Shown here: positions 1 through 14,400 of the stretch, piece by piece
Numbering within the stretch: the first letter of the stretch is position 1
How the letters are laid out: the number at the start of each line of letters is the position of its first letter
Origin: Liolophura sinensis
Lineage: Eukaryota > Mollusca > Polyplacophora > Chitonida > Chitonidae
Assembly: GCF_032854445.1 (NCBI RefSeq)
Contig: NC_088302.1
Span: 10,657,338 to 10,721,337, forward strand
DNA length: 64,000 nt
Direction of reading: 5' to 3'
Notes under the pieces: model-generated
Databases searched by the model: none
The model's input: the letters and a program-made list of their open reading frames with translations, nothing else
Told to the model about the DNA's origin: nothing
Translations under genes and position numbers: made by a program

Positions 1-3000
1 AGCCTTTAATTTTCGAAACATTTGAGCAAGATTACACAGTACAAGTAGATAAACACACACAAATGTTGACGAAAACCTAAAAATTTGTTTTTTGAAAACT
101 CTTAGCTATACATACTTGGACTTAAGCGAAATGCTTTAGCAGATTTAGATTTTGACTTCTACATACGGTAACCAGCAGCTTTTTGAATACAAATTCTATG
201 AATATTTTCACACCTTGCATTGCAGTGTATCTTGTTCATCACTACGGGCGTACATGTGTGTCATTATGTTACACACGTCACACATTTCACTATCCCTTTA
301 CCTATATCACAGGTTAACAAAACAGGTATTTTTGAAGTAAATAGCTGCCCTAGTTCTTGTAATAAAAACCATTGAGAAGCATATACATCATATGGACAGC
401 TTTTACAATTGGGTTAGGTTAGATTCCATGTTAAGGCCGATAAAGAGCTAAGACGAAATAATAAGCAAACCCACCCTCTGAAAAGAGGACAAACACGAGA
501 TGTATGTGTTTTCATAGCTGGAACATATCTTGTCAAATAGGCGCTACAATGTAATATTTCTATGCATTAAAGGTTTGTGTGTCAAAAATTCAGCCAGGAT
601 AGTGATATATGTGCAGTTCTGTGTATTTAACGTTGTAATACAGTATATATGCGTTATACTTACCTTTTCAACAAAATAATTTCACACGAAGGTTGTAAGT
701 GAATTGCTGAAAAAGTTTTAGTTTATCTGTACATGTGTATCACAGCAACAGACATCTTAGCTAGTACAAAGACGTCATCTGATTGATTTTACATTTGGAA
801 AAAGAATGTGAAAAATAACCGAGAGTGTGATGGATTTTTAGCTTTTTCTTTTCTGTTCTTTAATTCATAGGCATGTAGCTGCATAGTGAACTGTATATAC
901 ATGTGTAAGTAAAAACAGTAAAAAAAAAACTGTTTGTGGATCAATATCTGATTTCTGGCCAAGGGTAATATGACCAGTATAATTCAGTCTTCCATTGACG
1001 GTTGAAGTCAGCAGTTTTACATTTAAAATATGTGTGTGTGCTGTTTTTTGTCTTCACGTCAGATCTTAGCATTAGAGAGTTACGGTTCATCAGACATAAC
1101 CCACTTACAGTACATCTGCCTGCTAGGGACTTCCTTACACCTGGATTTGATGGCAATAAGCAAGTTGACCGATAAGCCTAGTAAGATAGTGTGGGATTTA
1201 AATATATAAATGTTTTTATGTACAAAAATCTGTGATGCTAGTTGAAATTATTATTTTAATCTTTTCAGTATTGAAGACTGAATATATGAAGTAAAATAAG
1301 TCCAATTGTTCATTGTAAAGTTCTGCATTAAACTAGTTGAATGAAAGTATTGCCTCGGTTGGTCAAGATACATCTGTAAATATTAGTTTTAAACTATGTG
1401 ATTGAAATTTCCATTTGATACATCTGGAATATGAGTAAAAAGAGTCATGCTACTTAATATGGTTGGTGCACTTTGAAATTACAATTACCTACAATTGTAC
1501 CTGTGTCAGTAACTCTCTTCAGGATAAAGCATATTGTCCGTGAGTTGGGTTTTAGATGGTGAGGCAAAATGCAATCTGATGTGGACCAGTCTCTCTCTTT
1601 TTTTTTTTTAGCTATTTCTATTAAGTCATCCATATGTTATGTCCTAGGTTATGAAATTCTTGCTTAAGATATATTTACCTCCCCCTTATATACTCTACAG
1701 GATGTATGGATATTGGGAAACTATTTCCACTTGACCTCTTGGCAGGAGGTCATCATTAACTGCACCATATTGCTCTAGTCAATAGGTGCAATGCAACAGC
1801 TGGACAGGGTATACCACCTCTGTTATTTTCTGTGTAATTTATTGGCAATTATTTCATAAATGTGTTGTTATATGTATAGATGTGCAGTTGAATTCAAATT
1901 AAAATTGCATTTTTTGTTATGAATTCCCTGATTTGACTCAAATAATCATAGGATCCATATTTAACTTGATGTTCACTCTACATACATGTGCATCATTTCA
2001 GTAACAACTGAAGAAAGCAGAGATGTTTACAGTCATGTTCTTCATTTATACATTATGCTGCAATTTACCATGTACAGGTAATTCAGTACAAGCATCTCAT
2101 GGGTCATACCTTTTTTTAACAGTCAAGTGTCTGTTTCAAATATGACCATGCCATATATGACAAATGCTCATTATCCAAGACAGCGACACATGCATACATG
2201 TACATGTATAGATGTAAATTTCTCTATGGCAAATTTGTTCATATTTTAAGGTACATTTATTGAAGCATACTCATTACATTGTAAGATTATATTCAGTGTG
2301 AGTCAGCATTCAGTCGCCATGGTTACACATACTGGTGTAATCTTGCCTGAATCTTGTAAGCTCTTGTTTATGTACTTACCTAGCTGGTGGCTGTGATGCT
2401 ACTGTTGACAAATTCAAGTAGAATATTTATAAATGAAGAGAATCAGTGCATTAATAAGTTCATCTATATTCTTGGCTGGAATAGTGTATGGCAAGCTTCT
2501 AATAGGGTTAGTATACTCAAATTCCTTGGAGCGGTTTAATGTATTTTACCTTAAGTTTGGCCAGTAAAAGTGCACTGACAAATGTATATAAAATCGTTTA
2601 AATGATCGATACCTTCGGTTTTTAAGTTTTTCTCATAAGAAATTAATCATGAAAAAGCTCTTAATTGCGTGGCCCTGTAACATGTATATGTCTAAGGTGG
2701 ATGAATCAGTCAAAGTCCAACATTTTAATTATAAAATCTGTACTTTTTCACCAAGGTTGATACTTCAACTAATGAGGGTGGATCTATAAGCAGAAAACCA
2801 AGGCATTTTATTCAAGGAATAACAATAATTGTTTTAATAAATATTACGTAAATGAATTATCTTAATGAATGCAAGCAAACGATTAATTGAATGTTAAATG
2901 GATTGACTGTTGGACGTTGTTATGCCACAAGCATATACTCTAGGAGTTTCTGAATGAACTCTTCCTGAAGTTTGTACTTCAAAGGTACAACGATAGGTCT

Positions 3001-3589
3001 AACACCTGGTGACTCATTTAAATAACTTTTTTTTAACAAGTTTTTACAAAGAGAAACAAATAAAGCCAAAGCTGATTTCTTCTACTATTGAACTACATGT
3101 ACCAGTATTACCCAACCCTTTGTGCGTTAATTAGCTGTGAACATATAGGACATTATATGCATCCTCTAAGTAAATATTTTCACATTGATTTTTTTTTTCA
3201 CTGTGTACAATAGGCATTCATGCTAACAAACTGAGCAGCCAGCTGGCTAAGTCTATGGATGTAAATATACCTCGTTATTATATTTACATACCCGCAGCTC
3301 CTATATGTATTTGATGGATAAGGGTGGGTTTAATATATGCATTTTTCAATCTGTTCAACTTTTGGCATTATTTTATAATTTACCTATATTACCAGGGGAG
3401 ACTTGTGGTTAAATATGAGCAGTTACTGCTGGTTTGGTCGTCTGAAGCATTTGTATGTGTGCAGGTATGTAGGAGGGAGGTTATCTCAGAGGTACACTAA
3501 TTCCTGCCAAGGGTTCTCCGCTATCGTTTTTCTATTCCTGTAAAGCTGACTACTGTGATAATACACTAGATTGGGAATACCATCAACCT

Positions 3590-3690
3590 ACGAATGGTTG
3601 TGTGTTTCCACCGGGGTTCTGTACCACTGGCCAACGTGATGTGAACAAAATATTCTTGAGTACGACATGAAACACCAATCAAATAAATCA
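3590..3690 (+). repeat. SINE-like repeat, 3' fragment
   Basis: Contains the family's 3' signature: TATTCTTGAGTACG, then a degenerate AAACACCAATCAAATAAAT tail. The same end recurs at 17636-17880, 26572-26692, 31900-32155 and 62407-62570. Diverged and 5'-truncated. Confidence 0.6.
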
Positions 3691-3778
3691 GTGACTGATG
3701 ACATCTGTTATTTTCATGAATCCTCTTGTCTCAAACTTGATTTCTAGATAGTCACTTAGTTCATTGATGCTCTGGGAA

Positions 3779-3921
3779 CTCTTTCACAAAACGTCAGGAG
3801 TTGTATTTCTCATAACTTATTTTTTGTAAAGGTTGTTTTCTGGGATACACTGCCTTGAGGCTACGTCATTAACAAGAAAAGCTACAAAAAAGTGATTTAC
3901 AAAGTTTTGTGAAAGTTGTCT
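3779..3921. repeat. Small foldback, MITE-like
   Basis: CTTTCACAAAAC near 3780 is the reverse complement of GTTTTGTGAAAG near 3905. Both arms are followed by T-rich or A-rich sequence facing inward. This resembles the short palindromic elements common in lophotrochozoan genomes. The arms are imperfect and no target-site duplication was fixed. Confidence 0.35.
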
Positions 3922-4624
3922 CTGAATTCCAAAGTTATTCTTATCTCTGCAGCATTGGGTGTATTATAACATTTTTTTAATAATTTTTTTTTGTTAAATA
4001 CGTTAATTGCCATATATGTGTTGTTTAGAAAATTTTTGAGAATGTGAAAAATCTTTGGCATGGAAAGTACCACTGTACTTTGAATTGTGCTGTAAGTACT
4101 GTAATAACATTAATGTTTAACATTTGTGGGTTGTGGTTTATGTTGTACCTTGGTGTGAATGTCAGCTGACGAGGGCACGTTTTGTGTAACAGAGAACAGC
4201 ATAACATCACTATTCAGTTGAGCAGCAAAAAGAGCAACCAAGCAATCCAGGTGTTACCTAGTCAAACTTCAGCCATCAAATCTGGCCTATTTTTGTTATC
4301 TTGATCGGATTGGCCTTTGCATGCTTGGGGCAATAACCCATCTAGTCCTACCAGATTTTAATCTTATTCAGTGTTTTTTTCTTTATGGTTTCAAATAAAT
4401 GTTGAGAATTGCATGTCTGTGGCGCCGTATTGAAGCTTGAGCTGAGGCCATTCTGTCCCAGATTCTGTTCTACACCATGAACAAGATCATGTGATTACTT
4501 GTCAGTGTAACTAAAACCATTCCTACACAAGTCAAGTGTGTGTACCATGAGTACATGTGCTACCGTATTGATCATTGTATGTTTGTCTTGTGAAACAGCA
4601 GTGTTAGCATCATCAATTTACAGT

Positions 4625-5270
4625 AGTTTTAGTTTTCATGCGTTTTATATTTGTTCAGATATAATTAGGTTGTGTCATACATTTACAGGATCTGTATGCT
4701 TTGACTCAAGCATGTCATTAGTCATGTACATACATGTACCTTAAATGACCTAAAATTTTGAATGCAAATGTGCAAAATTTTTTCCGAGGTAAATAAGTGC
4801 CCTGAAACGTGCACAATATTCCAGTAGAATACCATCCCATGTTCCAAGCAAACCTTAAAACACTTTTCTAAAATCAATAGAACTCACAGAATCAGGAAAA
4901 CTGAGCAAGTTAGTCATGGACAAAATGTATGGTCATTTTAGAGTATATATTATGTCAGTGGTATTTGTTAGTTTTTCAGGTGTTTTGTTTTCCTTCAGAT
5001 GTAATTAGGTGGTATCATATATTCACAAAATCTCTATTCTTTTATTGATACATGTTTTATATGATACTGCAGAAAAAGATCTACCTGTATGCATCCATCT
5101 CTTGACCTGCACAGGAAAACACTTTTGTTTAATTTAATAGCATCAAATCAGATGTCTTGACTGTTGTATATATGTTTCTATAATGAGTTAATAACTGTAG
5201 TAGTGACTCACCTTACAGAAACCTTCTAAGATAATGCTTTCATGTCATAATAAACCAGTTAGCGTACAAT
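4625..5270 (+). repeat. Diverged duplicated segment, also present near 8917-9360
   Basis: Two internal blocks (about 4640-4700 and 4985-5060) share an ATATAATTAGGTTGTGTCAT-like core. The stretch 4743-4960 reads like 8917-9100: both run from a CCTAAAA start through CTCACAGAATC or CTCGCAGAATCC to GTCATGG(A/C)C. This suggests an old dispersed repeat. Identity is low and the boundaries are approximate. Confidence 0.35.
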
Positions 5271-6423
5271 TTGGCGTGTTTTGTTTTGCTCAAAGATGAC
5301 TAGATTTTGCCCTGGGGCACGTTAGCTGTTAAACAGTGCAGACCTGAGAAGGGCATGATTAGCCCGTTATGTAGAGGCTCAGCCTGTTAGTCTTGTATAG
5401 CGTGTGTGTGACATTCGGAGAGTTTACAAGTGTGTGCTTTCTCTAAGCTTCATTAGTCTGTCACATGTCACCTACCATCTTCCTGTCGTGCTTTATTTCA
5501 CCCTCTGTGTCAAACCCGTCATATTTTTTCTGTGGTTGATATATTTAACCTTCAGCTGTGTGATGCAGGATTTCCCGTGTCAGTGATTAGGCTACCTGAA
5601 TAGTTGATATTAGAGGATATTTGCATGACAGCTAGTTTATGCAGACAACTCCCTACTGAGAGATTCATCTAAAAATCACCTTCCAAGCTGGTTTGAGCTA
5701 GGCCTTGTTGTGATGGTGGAAACCTCAACCTCTTCATTGCTGTTATATGTGAGTAAGACATTCATGTTTGTTTTGGAATCAGCTAAATCTGCCTATGATA
5801 TTAAGTTCAAAACACAGGCGAGTGTCATTTTAATATCTGTCCCCCTCATTGGATATGCTGAGTTCTTTGATGGTGGTAACGTTGGGATGGGTTAGCTTTT
5901 GATTACCCTGAGTTTTTGTACCTTTTTTGCACATAGCATTTGAGTTAAGGCAGGCTGCGTTAAGCTTCAAGATAAACTTTGAAAATAGAGACTTGACAGC
6001 CTAGGTTATACTGTATAAAGCCCTCAGTGCTTTCCCATGTTATAAATATTGTGTTTATGTGAATACTTTTTGAGGAAATTCCTGCAGTTCGTCAACCCAG
6101 GCAGTGTAATTTTGTTTGCTAACCAAATTACAAGGTTGTATCACTTGCATCCCAAGTGGCCCTTATTTTTTGTTGATGTTTTTTTAGGTAGGCTTGTAGA
6201 AAATGTGTTCCCACCATGTAAACAAATAAGTTTAGTTGAAATTAGATATATTGGCAAATAAAAATATAAATGTTCAATCATTTTTCCATATAGTATTTTT
6301 TTGCGTTTACACTCAATTTAATGCAGAAAACATACTGACTTTATTTGTGAAATATATTCTGTCTTACAAAGCAGCAAATTACAACAAATGTTTGTGACAA
6401 ATACATTTTGTCTATTGTCTACA

Positions 6424-7050
6424 GTTGTCTGTTTCCTGGACATTGTAATGTATTCCTGGGAGTTGTACGTTGCTGGAGAGTTTACGGTGTTCCTGAGAGT
6501 TGTCTGTTTCCGGGAGAGTTTATGGTGTTCCTGAGAGTTGTCTGTTTCCTGTAGAGTTTATGGTGTTCTTGAGAGTTGTCTGTTTCCTGCAGAGTTTATG
6601 GTGTTCCTGAGAGTTGTCTGTTTCCTGGAGAGTTTAGGGTGTTCCTGTGAGTTGTCTGTTTCCGGGAGAGTTTATGGTGTTCCTGAGAGTTGTCTGTTTC
6701 CTGTAGAGTTTATGGTGTTCTTGAGAGTTGTCTGTTTCCTGCAGAGTTTATGGTGTTCCTGAGAGTTGTCTGTTTCCTGGAGAGCTTGTGGAGTTCCTGA
6801 CAGTTGTCTGTTCCCTGGAGAGTTTAGGGTGTTCCCTAGAGTTGTCTGTTTCCTGGAGAGTTTAGGGTGTTCCTGAGAGTTGTCTGTTTCCTGGAGAGTT
6901 TATGGTGTTCCCTAGAGTTGTCTGTTTCCTGGAGAGTTTAGGGTGTTCCTGAGAGTTGTCTGTTTCATGGAAAGTTTATGGTGTTCCTGAGAGATGTCAG
7001 TTTTCTGGAAAGTTTAGTGTGTTCCTGAGGGTTGTCTGTTTACTTGAGCG
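6424..7050 (+). repeat. 38-bp minisatellite, about 16 copies
   Basis: Tandem units of the type GAGAGTTTATGGTGTTCCTG followed by AGAGTTGTCTGTTTCCTG, 38 bp each, with a few substitutions per copy (CTGGAGAG, CTGCAGAG, CGGGAGAG). Because 38 is not a multiple of three, the open frame that runs through it is incidental. It lies in non-coding sequence upstream of the first recognised DAPK exon. Confidence 0.9.
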
Positions 7051-10000
7051 TTTTCTAGTGGTGGGGGAATTTAAATATTGCATGTCTTATTGCAATTAAA
7101 ACAAGATACATTGACTGGCTTGATGAGTTTAAGAGCCAGCATTGCCTTATTATGTTTTGGCCATCAGTTTATGGGTAGAGGAAACCAAGCTGCCCACAGG
7201 GTATGTAAGAGCACACAAACAGTCCTACAAGAGTTATTGCTGATACATTGGAATAATAGCCCTATGAAAACTGAGAGAGTCTACAACTTTCACATTCCTT
7301 GTAGTTGGAGTAACCATCCGTAAACTGTGTTGCAAACTGTTCCAGATAAAGGACATGAAATGTAGCTTCAAATATATCCACACACTTAGGTCATGTCCTG
7401 GCATGAAAACATGTCAGAGAATTATTCTGTTTGGTTCATGTAAATAGCCACCTATGTGATATATGTAGATAAATATAGAAGAAATCATCACTCTGGAACA
7501 TGTGCCGGCTGGTGGCATATTGGATGTCATATCAGATTTCCTAATATCTTTCAGTCTTATTATTTGGCCTGGCTGTGCTTTGCCTGCATTTTAACATGTA
7601 ATTGAGAAACCCTGTTTTTATATCCTTGTTATTTATGATATCTATAGCTCATGAAATAGCTCCGTAGTCTTTCAGTCTGCATGTGCATAGATTTACTGGA
7701 GCATTTCTTCCCCTTAGTTATTCGTCTTTTTGTGTATTGGTATGTAGTTCTTCGCATGTTCTTGTCTGACATACTGTGTCAAGTAGTGAATAGTATTACC
7801 TTATATCTAGGCTCAAAGCATGTGTTCTGCTTGTATTGTTTTGACTGGTTTAGTTTGCTGAAGTGCTAGTGCAAGCATACATATACGTTGTATTTTTATA
7901 CCCCATTAATACACACTCAGCATTGTGGTATTTTTGCATCAATTTCATCTAAATGCCTTGCTTATAATCTTGTTACTTTGGGCATTTTAAAAAGAAAAGA
8001 TAACTGGAGACATAATAAAAGATATTGCTGTAGCATGAATCTTTGATGTCTTTTTCATGTATAACCTTGTGCAAGTGATAACTTTTTTTTCCCCTTCAGT
8101 ACACTTAATTCCATCTGGTTTTCTCCAGTCTTTCTCTGGTCGGTATTATTTGTAGTCATACTAGATGTAAGCTCAGATAATCAGATATTTTGGATGCCAT
8201 TTGTTATTGTCAGACAACGTTGTGTGATGTACCTAGTGTGATATGCGTGTCAGTCTGTGTTTAAGTTTTATTTTTTTGGGGTTATTTGATTGGTGTTCTA
8301 CACCATACTCAAGAATATTTCACTTATACAACGGCGACCAGCAATATGGTGGGAGGATACCGGGCAGAGCCCGGTGGAAACCCATAGCCATCGGCAGGTT
8401 GCTGACAGACCGTCCCACGTACGGGTCTATGTTTAGTTATGATCCCAGTATGGGTATTATAGTGACATGAATAGAAAGTGTCCATGTAATTAATTTATTA
8501 TCAAAACCCTGGCAGCTAGGCGCAGGTATGTAATAATTGTAAAAAAGTACAAAATTTCAATTTGCTATGTTGGTTATGTTCTGATCTGTGATCAAAAGTT
8601 GTATTAGATTTTAAAAACATTAATGGCTATAAACCACAGGGACATACATGTCTGTTTTTACAGTGGAATAAATCCTTCTTTATGATACATCTATACCTCT
8701 TTTATTGAACAATCCAGCTTCTTTTTTTTTTTTTTTTTTTTGTCTGTCTGAATAAGAAAAACAGTAGGCATATCTTACCTTTAAGTAAGGAAATTGAAAA
8801 AGTTTGCTGTGGGCTGTGTGTCTGAGAATGTACTGTTTATTGTCATGATTAGGAAACAAACCAAAATACTACAGAGGTATAGTAATTTGGCCTTATCTGA
8901 TAAATTAGACTTACTGTGGCCTAAAAGTTTGCTCCCGAAATGGCATTTTTAAAAGCAAATAAATGCCATTAATGATTACTTAGGGTATCATTATGTCTTC
9001 CTAACAAACCTCATAATGCCTTTTTAAGATCTTAAGAACTCGCAGAATCCTAGAAATGGGCAACTTCGTCATGGCCAAAACTGACCGTAATTCCACGCTT
9101 TCTGTACATCAGTTTCAAAAGTGATCCTACTGATGAGTAAATACACACATCAGCAAGAATCTTCTTCTGGAATAAAATAAGGTCATCTATAACATTATCA
9201 GAGTTAGAACATGTAAATAATTTCTTTTTTGTAAATATCTGAATTAATCTGAAGATAGTTGATTGTGTGTACATGTGGACGGAGGTGTATAGGGATTGTG
9301 CAGCCTACATTTCTTACAGAACCTCTTACAGAACACAGTGTAATAAACGGTACATGAAGCCTGCAGATGAGCAGCGTCACAAGATATCAAATCCCATCTT
9401 GGCAGGTGCTGTTATTAATTAGGTGGTACCTGATAAACTTCTTACAAACCCTCGAAACACTAATTGGATCGGCTGCTTTTGGAATTTGTCAGCCACACCT
9501 GAAAAAGATGTTTCAGCTGACCATTACTAAATGTGTTTATTATAGTAAGGTGAAGTATCTGGATTTTCATCACATTTATGAAGTGATATTTCACACTGTC
9601 TAAAACTCTCAGTTGTTATTACTACTCCAGAGCATTGACCTTTGATGTATTCCATATTATTCAGCAAAAACTTCCACTGTGCATGTAAATAGCAAATAAA
9701 GTGTTGAAGGGTGCCCTGTGAAATTTGAAAATTCAATACTGATATTGTTCTCATGAAATGAGGAAAGAATAACTTGTTTTTCCTCTTGGTTTTTCGTACG
9801 TATATTCAGACTTCACTGTGTTTAATAACTATACCATCTGCATGTAGGTAAAGTAATATTCAGGTGGACACAAACACTGTAGTTCATTAAGTTTGGTAAT
9901 TAACTCTGGGTTGTGAATGTTTTCATATTAAAGCTGGAAGTAGGGCTAGGATTGCAATCCTGGTTTGAGCATTGCTCGGTCATTTATTATGTAGATATGC

Positions 10001-11358
10001 CTACCTGTGGTCTGCGAACCTTGTCATTGTAATCCGACAGACTAAGCTACAGATCAGGTATAGGACACATGGAGCGTATTGACTGAGTTCAGGTATTGGC
10101 TCTCAGGTGAGAGCTACATAAGCTGTGTCAGCTGAACTGTCTACAAGATTATTGAGATAGTAAGATGATTCTGTGTGTATCTTGAGGTAGAGTAAATTAC
10201 CTGGCTATTGTGAATCTGGATTGTCTCCCCTTATGACCATATGGCCAACTTTTTGTCTAAGTACTGAGTCAATATGGGGGACATGATCTGTACTCTGCAC
10301 TGTGATTTTTTTCTTGTAAAGTGGGATCTTTACATGAAACTTGACCTTATGAGACATGGTTAAGAACAGGCTTTAAGGTTCACAAGGTTCTTCCCCCCTC
10401 CCCCCCAACCCTCACACAAATTTCCATTATCCATGAGCTTAAGGATGTCTAGTACTTGATGGGAAATTTAATACTGGTAATAAGAAAGAGCACAAACATC
10501 AAAGTGGTTTGTTTGCCACGAGCACTCTGGAATGGATAGACTTGTCTTAGCTACAAACCAGTAGCTTTAGCACTCTGTCACAACAACATGTGTGCATGAA
10601 TAATGAAACTTGCATAAATCAGTCTACATCGGAATTGTTTTTGTTTGTTATTTGTGAAGCATTTCCAGTTTGTCAGTTGTAGATTGTTTTTAAGAACCAT
10701 GCTGTGTATAGACAGGGAAACAAGTGTATTTTTTACATGTAAATTGAATCTCTGCAGATTTGGTCTGTAATACATGCAGCTTTTACATGCATTCATTTTC
10801 CAAATTACATTAATTTTCACATTATTAAGTAGTATTCTTCACCATAGAAACGTTTATTAAATAAGTGCTATGTATCAATAAATTTCCTTTTGTTTTTTCC
10901 TTTTGATATTGAGGCTTTCACAAACTACAATTTCATTAAGAAACACATTTTATTTACTTCCTTAGTTGAGATACATGTATATGCTTTAGTAACCAGTTAC
11001 CATGGCAACCATTAGTTGTCGATGTAGAAATGTGATTAAAAAGAATACTCCGTGTGATGCCAGAAATTGTATCTAAAGTGATGAAACAAAGATTGATGTA
11101 TCAATGTCTCTGGTTTCCAGGTGCTGTCAAATTTACTGCGAGATTCAATCGTGGTTGATGCCAACGATTTTTTGTCATGTTAATGGAATACTCTCAAAGC
11201 ATAAATGTTTGACCACTGAACAGTCATATCTCTGGCTTAAAAGTCCCTTTCAGACAGAACTATCTGAGAGTACATTATAGGATTGTTTATCAAACGTTTT
11301 AACATATGCAAGTTGATGAAATAGTTTTCATATATGTTTGATGATTGTATATTTTCAG
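7051..11358. other. No gene recognised; probable intron of the DAPK gene
   Basis: The sequence is AT-rich with stops in all frames. It holds a reverse-oriented SINE copy (8283-8428), an 18-base T run (about 8720-8743), a diverged repeat (8917-9360) and a C-rich stretch near 10386-10407. It ends in the TTTTCAG acceptor of the first recognised DAPK exon, so at least its right part is intron. Confidence 0.55.
8283..8428 (-). repeat. SINE-like repeat, reverse orientation
   Basis: Reads TTATTTGATTGGTGTTCTAC, then ACTCAAGAATATTTCACTTA, then GGCGACCAGCAATATGGTGGG and the GGGCAGAGCCCGG block. This is the reverse complement of the family 3' half. It is truncated before the tRNA-like head. Confidence 0.8.
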
Positions 11359-11472
11359 GATGATAATTTTGTGATGACAGCATTATTCTGTGCAGCAGAG
11401 GAAGGCAATTTGAATGGCATCACAGAATTATTGACAGAGGCAAATAACTTTGATATCAACCAATCAAACAGG
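11359..11472 (+). CDS. DAPK1: DAPK exon: lead-in to the ankyrin array
   Basis: Acceptor TTTTCAG, donor GTATGTG, 114 bp, 38 codons in phase 0. The peptide starts DDNFVMTALFCAAEEGN and ends FDINQSNR. It parallels the vertebrate segment just after the calmodulin region that leads into repeat 1. It is the first exon I can assign in the window. Confidence 0.9.
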
Positions 11473-14400
11473 GTATGTGTGAGAAATTTGCATATTGACA
11501 CAGAGTATTTGGTGTAGCATTATGTTATGTGAATGGTTTCGTTATGAATTAGGAGTGGGAAAAGTAAAGTTTTAAAATGTGAAATAATATTGATTGGATG
11601 CAATATAGCCTGAGGATAATTTGTCAGTTGCTAACTTTTTGTTTTGAAAGCTTCATGACTTCTCTGTATTAAACATTTTGGTGTGTGTATATGCACCACT
11701 GTGAATGTTGGTAAGCACTGAGCAGATATTTACCAGTTCAAACGTCATATAGCACCTGAAAAACCTTAAACCATTTATGAAATGTACATGTATATACTGT
11801 AAATCTTCAACCTTTTCAACCTCCAAAGCACTTTTTTCAGTGGAATTTCTGCATATAATTATTATGAAAATGGCGCCAAAATTATTGCTTTGTGTTATTA
11901 AAGATTCAAGCGTCATAAAACTGTACAGATTATTTCTCAACACTCCATAGCTCTCTTAGAATGTTTCCCAAATATTTGTCACAGAGACAGCTCAAAAATT
12001 AGGGTATATACATATCATAGTATGGTATTGCCAATCTGTCAACATTGCAGGGTTAAAGTAGTACCCTCATTTCTCACCTTTTTACATATGAAAGAGGAGC
12101 TTTCATTTCGATTTATGTACCTTTTTATTTGATTTTGAAGACATTGGTTGGTTTGGACAATTTTGGGGCTTCACAAAAAATATAACTATCAATCCACATA
12201 GAATAATACTTTCAGAATATGCTTGAATAAACACCTTACATACTTATGAAAATGTTGAAGGATATACAGAAACCCTGTATGTATACATCTATGTACTTAT
12301 CGCAGGACCAGAAGCATTTTGAAAATGGATACTGACAAGAAAGACATAACAGAGTTATGCCCCTTTTTGTGATGTTGCGGTTTTGCATGTGGCTTACAAA
12401 TACTAATCTACAGAACTAGTTTACTTGGAGCTTTTAGACTTTGTGTGCTTATGTACATACGGACCCAGAAGCTTATTGAAAATGGATCCTGACAGTCATA
12501 TCGTGAGGTTGTAAAAAGTCAGAATTACATGAATAAAAAACATCATTCATCATTGTGGTGTTATAAAGTTTTAATTGTGTACAAGGCATTAATTTGTTGT
12601 GAATATTTTAACAGCATGGGGAGACAGCTGTTCACATGGCGGCCAGTGGAGGACACGTGGAAGTGTTAAAGTGTCTACAAGCAAGAGGGATCAATTTAAA
12701 CATGCTCGATAAGGTTTGTTATGTTAACTAAAACCTTGTTTTTCCCAGCACACAGGGGCACTGCTCCTTCATCTGTACGCTTCCTTCTACCAGTGATACA
12801 ATCAAAACTCAAAAGGCATCATTTGATTAAATTGCACATATTGTTATTCCTTGTTTGGACTGTTCTGATTGGAGTGCACTAAGGTATTGAGATTTTGAGT
12901 GAATTTTGCTTCACATCATTCTCCTTAATTAAATTAAAGATTCTAAATGTGGCAAATACCTTAAAATTTTGCCTGATCCCCTGAGGTGCTGGTGTCCTTT
13001 GAATTTGTCACTATTCTCACCTGAAAGTCACCACTCATGTCTATAAAAATAATTATACACTCATGCATCCCAGGGTCTTGGTGTTTTTTTTGCGTATGTT
13101 TTTTTTTGTTTTTTTTGTATTGTTTTTTTGTTTTTGTTTTTTTGTTTTGTTTTTTTGCATAAATTGTTACACACAAGTCAAATAAATTGAAATTTAAAAT
13201 GATGAAATCCTGAATGCTGTGTACTTGTAAAATGAATGCATGTTTTGTTCCGGATTTCAGCATGGTGACAATGCTCTATATTGGGCAGCTAGACAGGGGC
13301 ACATTGGGGCTCTGCAATTCCTCTTGGAACAGGGAGTTGAAATTAACACACAAAACAAGGTACATTGAATACAAGACCTGCAAGAGCACTAACAAAGTTA
13401 ATCAAGCTTATACAAGCTCTGGTATATGGTATAGTTTGTAGTTTGAGGAGGTGAAGGACAACAGCCTGGCTGATCAGCATGTATTTGTAGTCCTGTCACA
13501 AGTGAAACTTAATACCTGAATGCATGTTCTCAGATTTTCTCTGTTTTATGTCAAACTCCACCCTCATCATACTTCCTAAAATTTCTTCAAGTGATGTTGG
13601 TAAAAGAAGTTAACGTTCTCGCTTTTTATTAGCTGCTTGCCTTTCATTAGCTGCTTGCCTTTCATAGCAACTGGTCACAGGAGATGTTCAATCCCATTCT
13701 CTGATAACACATTTTCAAAATACTCCGGCCTGCATGGTTGGACCTTTGGTGTGATAAGCTTTGGTCACTCAGCTGGTCTTGCACACAGTTCACTGGCAAC
13801 CACTTGCCTTCCCCTAGTATTACATGAAGAGTTTGCCAGTGCAACTCACCAAAGATCAGTGGGTCACCCCAGGCACTCTAGTTTCCTCCCTTAACCTTGT
13901 TTATAGTATACAGGTTGCTGTCATATGACTGAGTCCTCAAATTTCAAATCAGGTGAGATTTATGCAGATACCAAGGCCCGCTTTTATGAAGCCTTCTTAA
14001 GGTTATGAACACGTAACTACCACGGCAACGTAGACAATTCGTCGCCATGGTCTTACGAGCTGGTAACATTAAGTGAGTTTCATGCAACTGGGCCCTGTCC
14101 TACAGGATTCAAGCAGTCCTCGCTGGCTCAGTTAAGGCGATGGCCTTGTGGCAGCTGATTTGCCCATATCAGCCTGAATGCTCTGGTTGTGGTCAGCTGT
14201 TGCTGTATGTCAGCGGCTTTATGAGGCACCAGGCCTGAGCTTTCCTCCAGCCATTAGTCTGACCAGTTCAACTAATACCTGCAATCTTCTTGAGTACAGC
14301 TTTGCATAAAGCTCAGCAAAAAAATTAAGGAAATACATACAGAATTCAGAATGTTTGAAATAAATCATTTACGTTGATTATACATTCCCACCTGTGTGTG

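Larger units (their letters stand above)
1..6423. other. No recognisable exon; AT-rich, probably upstream intron or flank of the DAPK gene
   Basis: No open stretch flanked by credible splice sites resembles the kinase or calmodulin-binding region that must precede the DAPK ankyrin exons. The sequence is AT-rich and holds a SINE 3' end near 3590-3690, a small foldback at 3779-3921, and a duplicated segment at 4625-5065. Weakly conserved exons cannot be excluded by eye. Confidence 0.5.

Noticed and set aside
6538-6762. Repetitive peptide-coding frame
   Set aside because: The 38-bp unit is not a multiple of three, so the repetition is a by-product of the minisatellite.
12961-13263. 100-codon minus-strand frame rich in Lys
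   Set aside because: The Lys run comes from a T-rich tract (13085-13156) in a DAPK intron.
13637-13894. 85-codon plus-strand frame
   Set aside because: Lies in a DAPK intron, no splice or domain support, and overlaps another frame on the opposite strand.
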